This document shows positions 1 through 7,692 of a stretch of DNA of 64,000 bases, piece by piece. The notes below the pieces were generated by a model that made no database searches, was not told the origin of the DNA, and saw nothing but the letters and a program-made list of their open reading frames with translations. The stretch comes from Altererythrobacter sp. GTDB lineage: Bacteria; Pseudomonadota; Alphaproteobacteria; Sphingomonadales; Sphingomonadaceae. The number at the start of each line of letters is the position of its first letter. Position 1 is the first letter of the stretch. The position numbers were made by a program, and so were the translations under genes. The DNA lies in assembly GCA_017308255.1 (NCBI GenBank), contig JAFKFN010000002.1:1-64000 (forward strand). The letters are read 5' to 3'.

Positions 1-592
1 AGGCCATCTGGTTGTCGAGGCCCGCCATGAGGTCTTCCAGCCGGGCCAGGTTGGCTTCCGTTTGCCGCAGCCGGCTTTCGGCATCGCGGCGGCGGACGTG
101 GAGGCCGGCGATACCCGCCGCCTCTTCCAGCATCATCCGCCGTTCCACCGGCTTGGCGGCGATCACGGCGGCGATCCGGCCCTGGCTGACCAGCGCCGGG
201 GAATGCGCCCCCGTGGCGGCATCGGCGAACACCAGCGCCACGTCCTTCGCCCGCACATCGCGTCCGTTGACGCGATAGGCGCTGCCCGCGCCGCGTTCGA
301 TCCGGCGCGTGACTTGCAGTTCCTCGCCTTCATCGTCCAGGGCATCGAGCACGACTTCGGCGAAATCGCGCGGCGGGCGCTGCGCGGTGCCGGCGAAGAT
401 CACGTCATCCATTCCGCCCGATCGCAGGGACTTGGGCGAATTTTCGCCCATGACCCAGCGGATCGCTTCCAGCAGGTTGGATTTGCCGCAGCCATTGGGG
501 CCGACCACCCCGGTCAGCCCCGGCTCGATGCGCAGTTCGGCCGGTTCGACGAAGCTCTTGAAGCCCGAAAGCTTGAGCCGCCTGAACTGCAC
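1..592 (-). CDS. smc: Chromosome segregation ATPase SMC (N-terminal part, runs off window)
   Basis: Structural-maintenance-of-chromosomes ATPase that organises and condenses DNA with ScpA/ScpB. Only about 197 N-terminal residues are present. The Walker A loop GPNGCGKS is at residues 31-38, inside the family-typical opening [13 protein letters not shown]; then come the [16 protein letters not shown] stretch of the SMC head and an Arg/Glu-rich segment (from about residue 165) that begins the coiled coil. Translation starts at a GTG (590-592), because no in-frame ATG gives the conserved beginning. It follows two DsbA-like genes on the same strand, an arrangement I associate with sphingomonads. 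The rest of the gene lies left of the window. Confidence 0.95.
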   Translation of the reverse strand, partial: MQFRRLKLSGFKSFVEPAELRIEPGLTGVVGPNGCGKSNLLEAIRWVMGENSPKSLRSGGMDDVIFAGTAQRPPRDFAEVVLDALDDEGEELQVTRRIERGAGSAYRVNGRDVRAKDVALVFADAATGAHSPALVSQGRIAAVIAAKPVERRMMLEEAAGIAGLHVRRRDAESRLRQTEANLARLEDLMAGLDNQMA

Positions 593-616
593 CGGCCGCG
601 CCTCTCCGCCCCGGCC

Positions 617-1363
617 TTACCGGGCGCCGGCTTGTTTCAGCAGCGGTTCCAGGTCGGCCCAGGTAGATGCCTCCAGCTTGGTGCCGTTCAACACCAGCGT
701 CGGGGTCTGGTTGATGCCTTCCGCGCTATAGGCCGTCGATTGCTGCGCGAACTTGGTGGCTGCGTCCATGTTCGAGAGGCAGGCGCGCGCCTGATCCTCC
801 GAGATGCCCCGCGCCGCGAAGAACTCGGTAAAGCCCAGCGCGTCGCTGAGCGCGACAAGGCGCTGCTCCGGCGGAAGCGAATTCGCCGCCTCGGCCGCCT
901 GTACGCCCTGCATCGTGCGATCCATCACCGCATCGAAGTTGCGGAACAGTTCTTCGGTCAGCGGGAAGACCTTCTGCGGGCCGCCGCAGCGGGTCAGCAG
1001 CGTCAGGGGCACGTCCTGCGGGTGGATCGCGAAGCTGCGGAACTCCAGGCTCACACGGCCGCTGGCGACATAATCGTTCGTCAGTTCCGGGAAGCCTTCC
1101 TGCGCCAGCTTCGCGCAGTGGGGGCATGAGAGGGAGCCGTATTCGATCAGCTTCAACGGCGCATCGGGATTGCCCATCACGTATCCGCCCTCGGGCGTTT
1201 CGGTCACGGTCTCGGCCCAGCTTGTCCCGGCGGGGGCGGCGATCGGCGCGATCGGCTCGCCACTGGGTGCGCCGCCTTTCTCGCTCGACGATCCGCAAGC
1301 GGCAAGGGCAAGGGCCAGCGGCATGGCGCAGGCAGCGAAAGCAAGGCGATGCAGAAGGGACAT
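617..1363 (-). CDS. DsbA-family thiol-disulfide oxidoreductase, predicted lipoprotein
   Basis: 248-residue envelope thioredoxin-fold protein. The N-terminus is hydrophobic and ends in a lipobox (LAAC) with Cys23 as the likely lipidated residue, so it is probably membrane-anchored in the periplasm. The redox site is CPHC at residues 80-83, in the DsbA-like context GSLSCPHCAKL; a 'TPTLVLNG' cis-Pro loop lies near the C-terminus. I chose the ATG at 1361-1363 because a purine-rich AAAGGAA lies just upstream and it gives a clean signal peptide; a longer in-frame extension would not. It is second in the run DUF721, dsbA-like, dsbA-like, smc. Family membership is clear; oxidase versus isomerase role is not. 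Confidence 0.9.
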   Translation of the reverse strand: MSLLHRLAFAACAMPLALALAACGSSSEKGGAPSGEPIAPIAAPAGTSWAETVTETPEGGYVMGNPDAPLKLIEYGSLSCPHCAKLAQEGFPELTNDYVASGRVSLEFRSFAIHPQDVPLTLLTRCGGPQKVFPLTEELFRNFDAVMDRTMQGVQAAEAANSLPPEQRLVALSDALGFTEFFAARGISEDQARACLSNMDAATKFAQQSTAYSAEGINQTPTLVLNGTKLEASTWADLEPLLKQAGAR

Positions 1364-1459
1364 CGGATGGGTTCCTTTTCGGATGGAAGGGAGGCTAGAC
1401 CAAGGGGGCGAGGGGTAGAAGCGAACGCCGCCTCTATCCACAGTTGCGACCTATGACGA

Positions 1460-2149
1460 TCAGGAGCCGTTCTGGCGGAGAAAGTCGTCAAGCTGGCGTG
1501 ACAGCACCGGCCAGGTATGCGTGCCGGGCATGACCACGCCGTTGATGGCGAAAGCCGGCGTGCCGGTGATGCCGGGCTTGCCCCAATCCTTGTCCGATTC
1601 CTCGGCCAGTTGCTTGACCAGCGCGTCGTCTGCCAGGCAGCGATCTACTTCGGCCCGCGAATAACCGCGCCGCTCCATGATGGGGTAGAAGCCGAAATCG
1701 CTCGCGATCGCCTTCCGGCCCGCGGCGCCGGGCGCGATCCAGCGCTGCTTCTGCGCATTGGTGGCGCTGGTCAGCGGGCCGATCCACTTCGACTGGCCGG
1801 ACATGAACGCGCTGTGGTTCTGCGGGAATCGAGAGGCGGGGCCGCAATGCGCCAGCACCGCCACCGTCAGGTCGATGGGATCGCGGATCAGGTGGCGCAC
1901 TTCCACGTTCACCTTGCCCGGCGCCAGGTAGCCCATCTGCAGCGCGCCTTCGGATTCCCGGTTGAAATCCGCGCAGTGCGGGCAGGTATAGCTGACGTAT
2001 TCGGTCAGCTTCACCTTGGCCGCGGGGTTGCCGATGCGGTGCCCGGTGCCGTTCAGCGACACCGTCGCCAGCCAGTTCGGCGCGGTTGCCGCCGTCAGCA
2101 CGGCCGCTGCCGCCAGCAGCGCGGCCGGCATGATGCGAGTGAATCTCAT
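1460..2149 (-). CDS. DsbA-family thiol-disulfide oxidoreductase (secreted)
   Basis: 229-residue exported thioredoxin-fold protein. It has a Sec-type signal (MRFTRIMPAALLAAAAV) and the redox motif CPHC at residues 56-59, followed by a helical insertion and a 'GITGTPAFAING' cis-Pro segment. It is a diverged paralogue of the neighbouring lipoprotein at 617-1363. Its ATG overlaps the stop of the upstream DUF721 gene by four bases (ATGA), which indicates translational coupling. Two tandem DsbA-like proteins, one soluble and one lipid-anchored, suggest a periplasmic pair, but their partner is not visible here. Confidence 0.9.
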   Translation of the reverse strand: MRFTRIMPAALLAAAAVLTAATAPNWLATVSLNGTGHRIGNPAAKVKLTEYVSYTCPHCADFNRESEGALQMGYLAPGKVNVEVRHLIRDPIDLTVAVLAHCGPASRFPQNHSAFMSGQSKWIGPLTSATNAQKQRWIAPGAAGRKAIASDFGFYPIMERRGYSRAEVDRCLADDALVKQLAEESDKDWGKPGITGTPAFAINGVVMPGTHTWPVLSRQLDDFLRQNGS

Positions 2150-2694
2150 CCGTTCCCCTCCTTCGCCCCAACGCTGCGCGCCAGCGACTCCAGCACGGCG
2201 CGCAGCTCCGGATCGCCGATATCGCGCAAGCTTTCGCCCAGTTCCATGGGGATCGGCTTGAGCGAAGGCGGCGCCGGCCGTCCCCCTTCAACACTCGTCG
2301 GCTTAACCGCGCCTTGCCGCAGCTTGACCCGCGCCACCGCGCGATAGCCGAAGAAGCGGTTCACGCGCTCGATGATCTCGGGAATCACATGCTGGATCAG
2401 CGGCGCGTGGGCCGGCATGACCACCAGTTGCAGGATGCCGTCGCTCTTCTCGCCGGGCGGGAAGCGGATCGATTCCGGCACGCAGACTTCGGCATGGCGT
2501 TGCCCCACGATCTCCGGCCAGCGAGTGACCACGCTGGCCTGCACGAAGCCGAACCGGCGGAACGCTGCGCGGCCGATCTGCGGCACCAGCTCGGCCACGG
2601 GGCGCGCCGGGCCGCCGCGCGGGCGCTCATAGGCTTTGGGCTTCGCCGCCTTCTTCTTGCCGGAACCGTCGCTTTCCATTCCGCCGGTGGCCAT
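2146..2694 (-). CDS. DUF721 family protein (DciA-like)
   Basis: 182-residue cytoplasmic protein with a basic N-terminus (KKKAAKPKAYERPRG), then the DUF721 core around 'VVTRWPEIVGQ' and the 'NRFFGYRAVARVKLRQ' segment. DUF721 includes DciA, the common bacterial loader of the replicative helicase DnaB; here that role is inferred from family alone. The ATG at 2692-2694 was chosen; a second ATG five codons downstream is possible. The start lies only 14 bp from the divergent mutY start. The stop overlaps the next gene (ATGA), so it is coupled to the dsbA-like gene. Confidence 0.82.
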   Translation of the reverse strand: MATGGMESDGSGKKKAAKPKAYERPRGGPARPVAELVPQIGRAAFRRFGFVQASVVTRWPEIVGQRHAEVCVPESIRFPPGEKSDGILQLVVMPAHAPLIQHVIPEIIERVNRFFGYRAVARVKLRQGAVKPTSVEGGRPAPPSLKPIPMELGESLRDIGDPELRAVLESLARSVGAKEGNG

Positions 2695-2708
2695 GCCATA
2701 GCACGGGC

Positions 2709-3734
2709 ATGGAGGATAGGGTCTCGCCGGTTCTGCTTGCCTGGTACGACCGGCATGCGCGTTCGCTTCCGTGGCGCGCCCCACCCGGATCGCCGGCGCC
2801 GGAGCCTTATCGGGTGTGGCTGTCGGAAGTCATGTTGCAGCAGACCACCACGGCCCATGCCGGGCCTTATTTCGCGAAGTTCCTCGCCCGCTGGCCCACG
2901 GTCGATGCGCTCGCCGCCGCGCCGGACGAGGCGATCATGGCCGAATGGGCGGGCCTCGGCTATTACTCGCGGGCCCGCAATGCGATCGCCTGCGCGCGCG
3001 CGGTGGCCGGGCGGGGCGGCTTTCCCGACACGGAAGAGGAACTGCGCGCGCTGCCGGGCCTCGGTGCCTATACCGCCGCCGCCGTCGCGGCGATCGCCTT
3101 CGGGCGCCGGGCGGTGGTCGTGGACGCCAATGTAGAGCGCGTGGTCGCCCGCCTGTTCGCCATTGACGAGCCGCTTCCCGGTGCGCGCAAGGCGATCCGC
3201 GCGGCGGCAGAGAGGATCACGCCGGCGCGGCGGCCGGGCGATTTCGCGCAGGCGATGATGGACCTCGGCGCCACCATCTGCACTCCGCGCGATCCCAAGT
3301 GCCTGCTGTGCCCGCTCTCCACGGAATGTCGCGCGCTTGCCCAGGGCCGCCAGGCGGAGCTGCCGGTCAAGGCGGCCAAGAAGGCGCGGCCCACGCGCGA
3401 AGGCACGGCGTTCTGGATCGAGCGGGAAGGGCAGGTCTGGCTCGTCACGCGCCCGCCAAAGGGCTTGCTCGGCGGAATGCGCGCCTTGCCCGACGATCGC
3501 TGGACCGCCCGGCGCGATGGCGGCGGCGATCCGCCGTTATCCGGTGCCTGGCGCGCGGGCGGCGTGGTGCGGCACACCTTCACCCATTTTGACCTTGAGC
3601 TGGGGCTGGCGATCTATGCCGGCGACAAATGGCGAGAGCTGGATGGCGGCGAATGGTGGCCGGTCGCCGAACTCGATGCCGCCGGCCTGCCCACCCTATT
3701 CGCGAAAGCCGCGCGGCTGGCGACGGCGGAATAA
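2709..3734 (+). CDS. mutY: A/G-specific adenine glycosylase MutY
   Basis: 341-residue base-excision repair glycosylase that removes adenine mispaired with 8-oxoguanine. The catalytic acids of the HhH-GPD fold are visible as Glu40 in SEVMLQQTT and Asp139 in VVVDANVERV. The hairpin is LPGLGAYTAAAV. The [4Fe-4S] cluster ligands are Cys191, Cys198, Cys201 and Cys207, with the family spacing C-X6-C-X2-C-X5-C. A C-terminal NUDIX-like MutT-homology domain follows (about residues 225-341), including the recognisable 'VVRHTFTHFDLEL'. Length and order match the family. It is divergent from the DUF721 gene with nearly abutting start codons. Confidence 0.96.
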   Translation: MEDRVSPVLLAWYDRHARSLPWRAPPGSPAPEPYRVWLSEVMLQQTTTAHAGPYFAKFLARWPTVDALAAAPDEAIMAEWAGLGYYSRARNAIACARAVAGRGGFPDTEEELRALPGLGAYTAAAVAAIAFGRRAVVVDANVERVVARLFAIDEPLPGARKAIRAAAERITPARRPGDFAQAMMDLGATICTPRDPKCLLCPLSTECRALAQGRQAELPVKAAKKARPTREGTAFWIEREGQVWLVTRPPKGLLGGMRALPDDRWTARRDGGGDPPLSGAWRAGGVVRHTFTHFDLELGLAIYAGDKWRELDGGEWWPVAELDAAGLPTLFAKAARLATAE

Positions 3735-3775
3735 AGAGTTTTTACACTATACGGAAAGGCTCCGCCCCCCAACCT

Positions 3776-3856
3776 CGTCATCCCCGCGAACGCGGGGACC
3801 CAGTCGGCTCTGCGGCGAAGGCCTTCAATGGGGTTCCCGCCTTCGCGAGAATGACG
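3776..3856. repeat. Intergenic inverted-repeat element, type A, copy 1
   Basis: An 81-bp imperfect palindrome between mutY and a small membrane protein gene. The left arm begins CGTCATCCCCGCG and carries its own short hairpin (CCCCGCGAACGCGGGG); the right arm ends CGCGAGAATGACG. A second copy with the same layout is at 12194-12275. No protein is encoded. It resembles the small palindromic (REP/MITE-like) elements scattered in sphingomonad genomes. Confidence 0.7.
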
Positions 3857-3878
3857 AAAGCAGCGAGGCGCTAAAAAA

Positions 3879-4100
3879 CTAGATGATCCCGCCGCCCAGC
3901 ATCAGCCGCACCACCGCGATGGCGAACACGATCAGGCAGAAGTTCCGCCCGCCGTTGGACCGCGACAGCGCGCCCAAGCCGATGCCGACTACCGCGATGG
4001 GTAGCACGAACCAGTTGCCCCAGCCGAGCAGCGGAATGGTGGAAGGGATCGCCAGCACCAGCGCGACGAAGCCGATCAGGATGGAAAGAGCGTTGAGCAT
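3879..4100 (-). CDS. Small hydrophobic membrane protein
   Basis: 73 residues with two or three predicted membrane segments: roughly 5-25 (ILIGFVALVLAIPSTI), 29-46 (NWFVLPIAVVGIGLGAL) and 54-70. A short polar linker (SRSNGGRN) sits between the second and third. I do not recognise a named family. The start ATG at 4098-4100 has no clear Shine-Dalgarno sequence, so either a weak start or leaderless translation must be assumed. It stands alone between a type A palindromic element and a divergent hydrolase gene. Coding status is supported by the coherent hydrophobic pattern and the absence of a competing gene. Confidence 0.6.
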   Translation of the reverse strand: MLNALSILIGFVALVLAIPSTIPLLGWGNWFVLPIAVVGIGLGALSRSNGGRNFCLIVFAIAVVRLMLGGGII

Positions 4101-4240
4101 GTGTCTTATATGACTATCACACTCGGCCGGTGCAAGCCCCGGCCCGGCGTGGACACCGGCCGCTTTATCGGCGCGGCGGAAGCGATAAGGTGGCGTTCAC
4201 ACGGCGCGGGGGAAATCGGCGCGATGGCAGGAGGCAGCGC

Positions 4241-5545
4241 ATGAACATTCCCGAATCCGCCCGCTTCACCCGCCGCCAGTGGCTCGGCGGCGCTATCGCC
4301 CTGGGGGCGGGGGCGGCGCTGGGCGAACTTCCGCTCATGGCCCAGGCCGCGCCCGGCTGGTCGGGCGTCAGGCAGCTCCTTTCGCGCTATGTCGATGGCG
4401 GCAAGGTCGCGAACATGGTCGCGGCGCTGGGTTTCGCCGGGGCGGATCCCGCGGTGATCGCCGCCGGGGTGGATGGCTTCACCGGCCCGCGCCGATCGGA
4501 CGGGCGCAGCATCTATCGCATCTATTCGATGACGAAGCCGATCACCGGCATGGCGGCGATGATGCTGGTGGACGAAGGCAAGCTGGGCCTGGACCAGCCG
4601 CTTTATGATATCTTGCCACGATATCGTGATATGCAAGTGCAGAAAGTCTATGACGGCCCGCTCTCGCCGGCGAACCTGGAGCCGGCCACGCGCCCTATCA
4701 CGATCCGGCACCTGCTCACCCATACGTCCGGCCTCGGTTACAGCATCGTGCAGTCCGGTCCGATCTCCCAGGCCTATCTCGATCGCGGCATCGTGCCGGC
4801 GCTGTTCACCCGTCTCCAGATCCTCCCCCAGCTTCGCGCCACGCCGGTGGGCAGCCTGGAACTGTTCGCCGATCGGCTGGCGGACATGCCGCTGGTCCAT
4901 CAGCCGGGCACGCGGTGGAGCTATTCGATGGGGCTCGACGTGATCGGGCGAGTGATCGAAGTCGTCTCCGGCCAGCCGTTCGACCGCTTCCTGCAAGAGC
5001 GGCTGTTCGATCCCCTGGGCATGGATGACACCGGCTTCCGGATATCATCCGCTGATAGCGCGCGGATGACCACCAGCTATTTCCTTTTCGGCGGGCGGCT
5101 GCTGCCGATCGATCCCGGCCCCGGTTCGATCTATCTCGACAAGCCGCCGTTCCCCTTCGGCGGTGCCGGGCTTGCCAGCACGCCGCTCGATTACGACCGT
5201 TTCCTGCAGATGCTGCTCGGCTATGGCGAGATCGGCGGCACGCGGGTGATGAGCGAACGGGCCGTGCGCCTCGGCACGTCGGACCTGCTGCCCGATACGC
5301 TGCGGCCCGAAGACGAATATGCGACGGGCGATTGGGGCTTCGGCGCCGGCGGCCGCGTGGGGCGGGGGGCGGAAGCCGGCGTTTACGGCTGGGCCGGCGC
5401 GGCGGGCACGATCGGCTTCGTCCATTTCCCGCTCAAGCTGCGCGCGGGGCTCTACACGCAGTACATGCCGCAGGACGCCTATCCCCTGCTGCAGGAATTT
5501 CCCGATGCCATTCGCGCCGACATGGCCGCGCGGCTCGCCGCATGA
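4241..5545 (+). CDS. Serine hydrolase, beta-lactamase/esterase family (class C-like), Tat-type signal
   Basis: 434-residue penicillin-binding-protein/EstB-like hydrolase, probably periplasmic. The N-terminus has a twin-arginine-like stretch (RFTRRQWLGG) before a hydrophobic Ala/Gly segment. The nucleophile motif SMTK is at residues 96-99, with Ser96 and Lys99; the second motif is Tyr228 (WSYSMG), and HTSGL is at about 161-165. The ATG at 4241 was chosen because AGGAGG lies 8-13 bases upstream and it gives the signal sequence. The stop overlaps nudC (ATGA). A paralogue with the same 'RIYSMTKP' context lies at 59731. Substrate (ester, lactone or beta-lactam) cannot be read from sequence. Confidence 0.88.
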   Translation: MNIPESARFTRRQWLGGAIALGAGAALGELPLMAQAAPGWSGVRQLLSRYVDGGKVANMVAALGFAGADPAVIAAGVDGFTGPRRSDGRSIYRIYSMTKPITGMAAMMLVDEGKLGLDQPLYDILPRYRDMQVQKVYDGPLSPANLEPATRPITIRHLLTHTSGLGYSIVQSGPISQAYLDRGIVPALFTRLQILPQLRATPVGSLELFADRLADMPLVHQPGTRWSYSMGLDVIGRVIEVVSGQPFDRFLQERLFDPLGMDDTGFRISSADSARMTTSYFLFGGRLLPIDPGPGSIYLDKPPFPFGGAGLASTPLDYDRFLQMLLGYGEIGGTRVMSERAVRLGTSDLLPDTLRPEDEYATGDWGFGAGGRVGRGAEAGVYGWAGAAGTIGFVHFPLKLRAGLYTQYMPQDAYPLLQEFPDAIRADMAARLAA

Positions 5546-6438
5546 GCGCGTTTGTGCCGGCATTCTGCGGCCGTCCGCTGGACCGTGCCGATCACCTTCG
5601 CACCGATCCCGAAAAGCTCGCCATGCTTCGACAGAGCCATGAGGCGCTGCTGCTGCGCCTGGACGGCCTGATCCCGGAAACCGATGCCAATGGCAGGCTG
5701 ATGTGGGCGCCGCTCGATGGAATGGCGGGGGCGGAGCTTCTTTTTCTCGGCCTGCTCGATGGCCGTGCCACCTTCGCGGTGCTGCCGTTGCAAGGCGATC
5801 CCGATCCGGCCGCCACCCGCCGGAAGACCTGGGCCGCCATGGCCCGCCTGCCGGCTGACGAGCTGGCGATCTACGGCGGCGCGCGCAGCGTGATCGAATG
5901 GCACGCGCGCCATCGCTTCTGCGCCCAATGCGGCCAGCCCACTCATCCGGCCAAGGGCGGCTGGCAGCGCAATTGCCCGGCTTGCGGGGCGGAGCATTAC
6001 CCGCGCGTCGATCCAGTGGCGATCATGCTGGTCGAATATCCCGGCGAATCCGGCGACCAGCTGCTGCTCGGCCGCGATGCGCACTTTCCCCCACGCCGCT
6101 ATTCCGCGCTGGCCGGCTTCGTCGAGCCGGGCGAAAGCATAGAGGAAACCGTCGCGCGCGAGGTGTTTGAGGAAGCCGGCGTGCGCGTGCGGGACGTGCG
6201 CTATATCGCCAGCCAGCCGTGGCCGTTCCCGTCGCAATTGATGATCGGCTGCATGGCTTTTGCCGAAAGCCTTGATCTTGCGCTCGACACCACCGAAATC
6301 GAGGATGCGCGATGGTTCACCCGCGCGGAGGTGGAGCAGGCGATGGCGGCGGGCGAAGACAGCGCCACCTTCATCCCGCCGCCCCGGCAGGCGATCGCGC
6401 ACGATCTGCTGCGATGGTGGCTGGAGCAAGGCGCATGA
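5542..6438 (+). CDS. nudC: NADH pyrophosphatase / NAD-capped RNA decapping Nudix hydrolase NudC
   Basis: 298 residues. It hydrolyses NAD(H) to NMN(H) and AMP and can remove NAD caps from RNA. The zinc ribbon uses Cys127, Cys130, Cys145 and Cys148. The Nudix box starts at about residue 192 (GFVEPGESIEETVAREVFEE), and the NudC signature SQPWPFPS is at 224-231. The start ATG overlaps the stop of the upstream hydrolase by four bases, and the stop overlaps the next gene in the same way, so the three genes form one translationally coupled operon. Confidence 0.96.
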   Translation: MSAFVPAFCGRPLDRADHLRTDPEKLAMLRQSHEALLLRLDGLIPETDANGRLMWAPLDGMAGAELLFLGLLDGRATFAVLPLQGDPDPAATRRKTWAAMARLPADELAIYGGARSVIEWHARHRFCAQCGQPTHPAKGGWQRNCPACGAEHYPRVDPVAIMLVEYPGESGDQLLLGRDAHFPPRRYSALAGFVEPGESIEETVAREVFEEAGVRVRDVRYIASQPWPFPSQLMIGCMAFAESLDLALDTTEIEDARWFTRAEVEQAMAAGEDSATFIPPPRQAIAHDLLRWWLEQGA

Positions 6439-7118
6439 CGAATCCCGGGGTTGCGGTCGATATCTGGTCCGATGTGATGTGCCCGTGGTGCGCCATCGGC
6501 TATACCCAGTTCGCCAAGGCGGTGGACCAGTTGCAGGGCGAACTGGATGTCGCCGTCCGCTGGATGCCGTTTGAGCTCAATCCCGATCTGCCGCCCGAGG
6601 GCAAGGATCAGTCGAAGCATCTCGCCGAAGTCTATGGCCGCACCGCCGATCAGGTTGCCGCGATGCGCGCGCAGCTCCACGCCGCCGCCGACCGGGCGGG
6701 CTTTCCCATGGCCTGGCAAGGCCAGGGCGAAGAACCCGCGGCGATGATGTGGAACACGTTCGACGCGCACAAGCTGCTGCGCTGGGCGCTGGCGGAAAGC
6801 GGGCCGGAAGCGCAGACCCGGCTCGAAGTCGCGCTGTTCAAGGCCCATTTCCAGCAGCACCGCAACGTCAGCGATCGCACTGTCCTGCTCGACATCGCCG
6901 AGGCCGAAGGCTTCGACCGCACCCGCGCTGCAGAGGCGCTGGACGACGAAGCGCTGGCGGCCGCCACCCGCATCGAGGAAGAACGCGGCCGCCGCGCGGG
7001 GATCAGTTCGGTGCCCAGCTTCGTGGTGAACGGCCAGTACCTGATCCAGGGTGCCCGCGAGCCGGCGGACTACGCGAACATGCTGCGGCAAGTCGCCGGA
7101 CTGATCCAGAACGCCTGA
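6435..7118 (+). CDS. DsbA-family oxidoreductase (FrnE-like)
   Basis: 227-residue cytoplasmic thioredoxin-fold protein with no signal peptide. The redox motif CPWC is at residues 16-19 in the FrnE context 'IWSDVMCPWCAIGYTQF'. A helical insertion follows, then 'GISSVPSFVVNGQYLIQGA', the cis-Pro loop and substrate segment of this family. It is third in the ATGA-coupled operon with the serine hydrolase and nudC. FrnE-like proteins are associated with oxidative stress; the link with NudC (NAD metabolism) is suggestive only. Confidence 0.9.
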   Translation: MTNPGVAVDIWSDVMCPWCAIGYTQFAKAVDQLQGELDVAVRWMPFELNPDLPPEGKDQSKHLAEVYGRTADQVAAMRAQLHAAADRAGFPMAWQGQGEEPAAMMWNTFDAHKLLRWALAESGPEAQTRLEVALFKAHFQQHRNVSDRTVLLDIAEAEGFDRTRAAEALDDEALAAATRIEEERGRRAGISSVPSFVVNGQYLIQGAREPADYANMLRQVAGLIQNA

Positions 7119-7164
7119 CGGGTCTGAAGGCCGATTCCCGTCCCGGAAACGCGCCAAGAAAACG

Positions 7165-7282
7165 CGTCAACCCAACGAGCCGGGCCAGCACGCCTCAAAG
7201 ACCAAGCCAACACGCCAATTCAATTAGGCCGAGCCAACACTCCCACCTAACAGGCCAATCAAACACGCCAACCCAACACCTC
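7165..7282 (+). promoter_or_regulatory. C/A-rich, G-poor 3' region, candidate Rho-dependent terminator
   Basis: Downstream of the FrnE-like gene stop the plus strand becomes strikingly poor in G and rich in C and A, with repeated short units such as CCAACACG and GCCAACAC (for example near 7207, 7230 and 7262-7280). This composition resembles a Rho utilisation site. It sits directly before a type B palindrome. No ORF is plausible here. Confidence 0.4.
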
Positions 7283-7361
7283 GTCATTGCGAGCGCAGCG
7301 AAGCAATCCAGAGCGTATTGCACAGTCGCCCTGGATTGCTTCGCTGCGCTCGCAATGACGA
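7281..7361. repeat. Intergenic inverted-repeat element, type B, copy 1
   Basis: Perfect 31-bp inverted repeat (7281-7311 and 7331-7361) with a 19-base spacer. The arms begin TCGTCATTGCGAGCGCAGCG. The second copy at 34320-34398 has the same arms with one base pair changed on both sides. Transcribed, it would form a very stable hairpin in either direction, so it may act as a bidirectional transcription stop between the convergent genes ending at 7118 and 7383. Confidence 0.85.
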
Positions 7362-7382
7362 TTCAGGCGGGGCCGCCGCCCC

Positions 7383-7640
7383 TTATTCCGAGGAAGAATC
7401 CTTCGTCGCCGGATCCAGCCGCTCGATCGTCTTCCGGCCCTTCATGGCGTTCTCGGCCGGGTTGTCATGCCCTCGCGCGCGTTCGATGCCGGGGGTGCCG
7501 GTCAGGTCTCTCAGCTCGGCGCGGGTGCCGACGTCGCGGTGCACGTTCCCGCCGGACTGGCTTCCCTGGCTGGGCGTGGGGCCCTCTTCCTGAAGCGCGT
7601 CGATCAGCGCGTTGTCGGGGTGGGGCTTGCGTTCGGTCAT
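7383..7640 (-). CDS. Small hydrophilic hypothetical protein
   Basis: 85 residues, highly charged and without a signal peptide or membrane segment. It includes the low-complexity-like stretch EEGPTPSQGSQSGGN and a C-terminal 'KGRKTIERLDPATKDSSSE'. A strong purine-rich site (GAGGGAGGAGAG) precedes the ATG at 7638-7640, which supports real translation. I do not recognise a named domain; the composition suggests a disordered protein. It is on the same strand as DUF1489 and mgtE, 52 bp downstream of the DUF1489 stop. Confidence 0.65.
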   Translation of the reverse strand: MTERKPHPDNALIDALQEEGPTPSQGSQSGGNVHRDVGTRAELRDLTGTPGIERARGHDNPAENAMKGRKTIERLDPATKDSSSE

Positions 7641-7692
7641 GTCGGCTCTCCTCCCTCGGATAACGGAAGGGGCGGACAGACTGTTCCGCCGA

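Noticed and set aside
7281-7361. Could the repeats be CRISPR or tRNA-like structures?
   Set aside because: Only single inverted pairs with no regularly spaced direct repeats and no anticodon or T-loop pattern.
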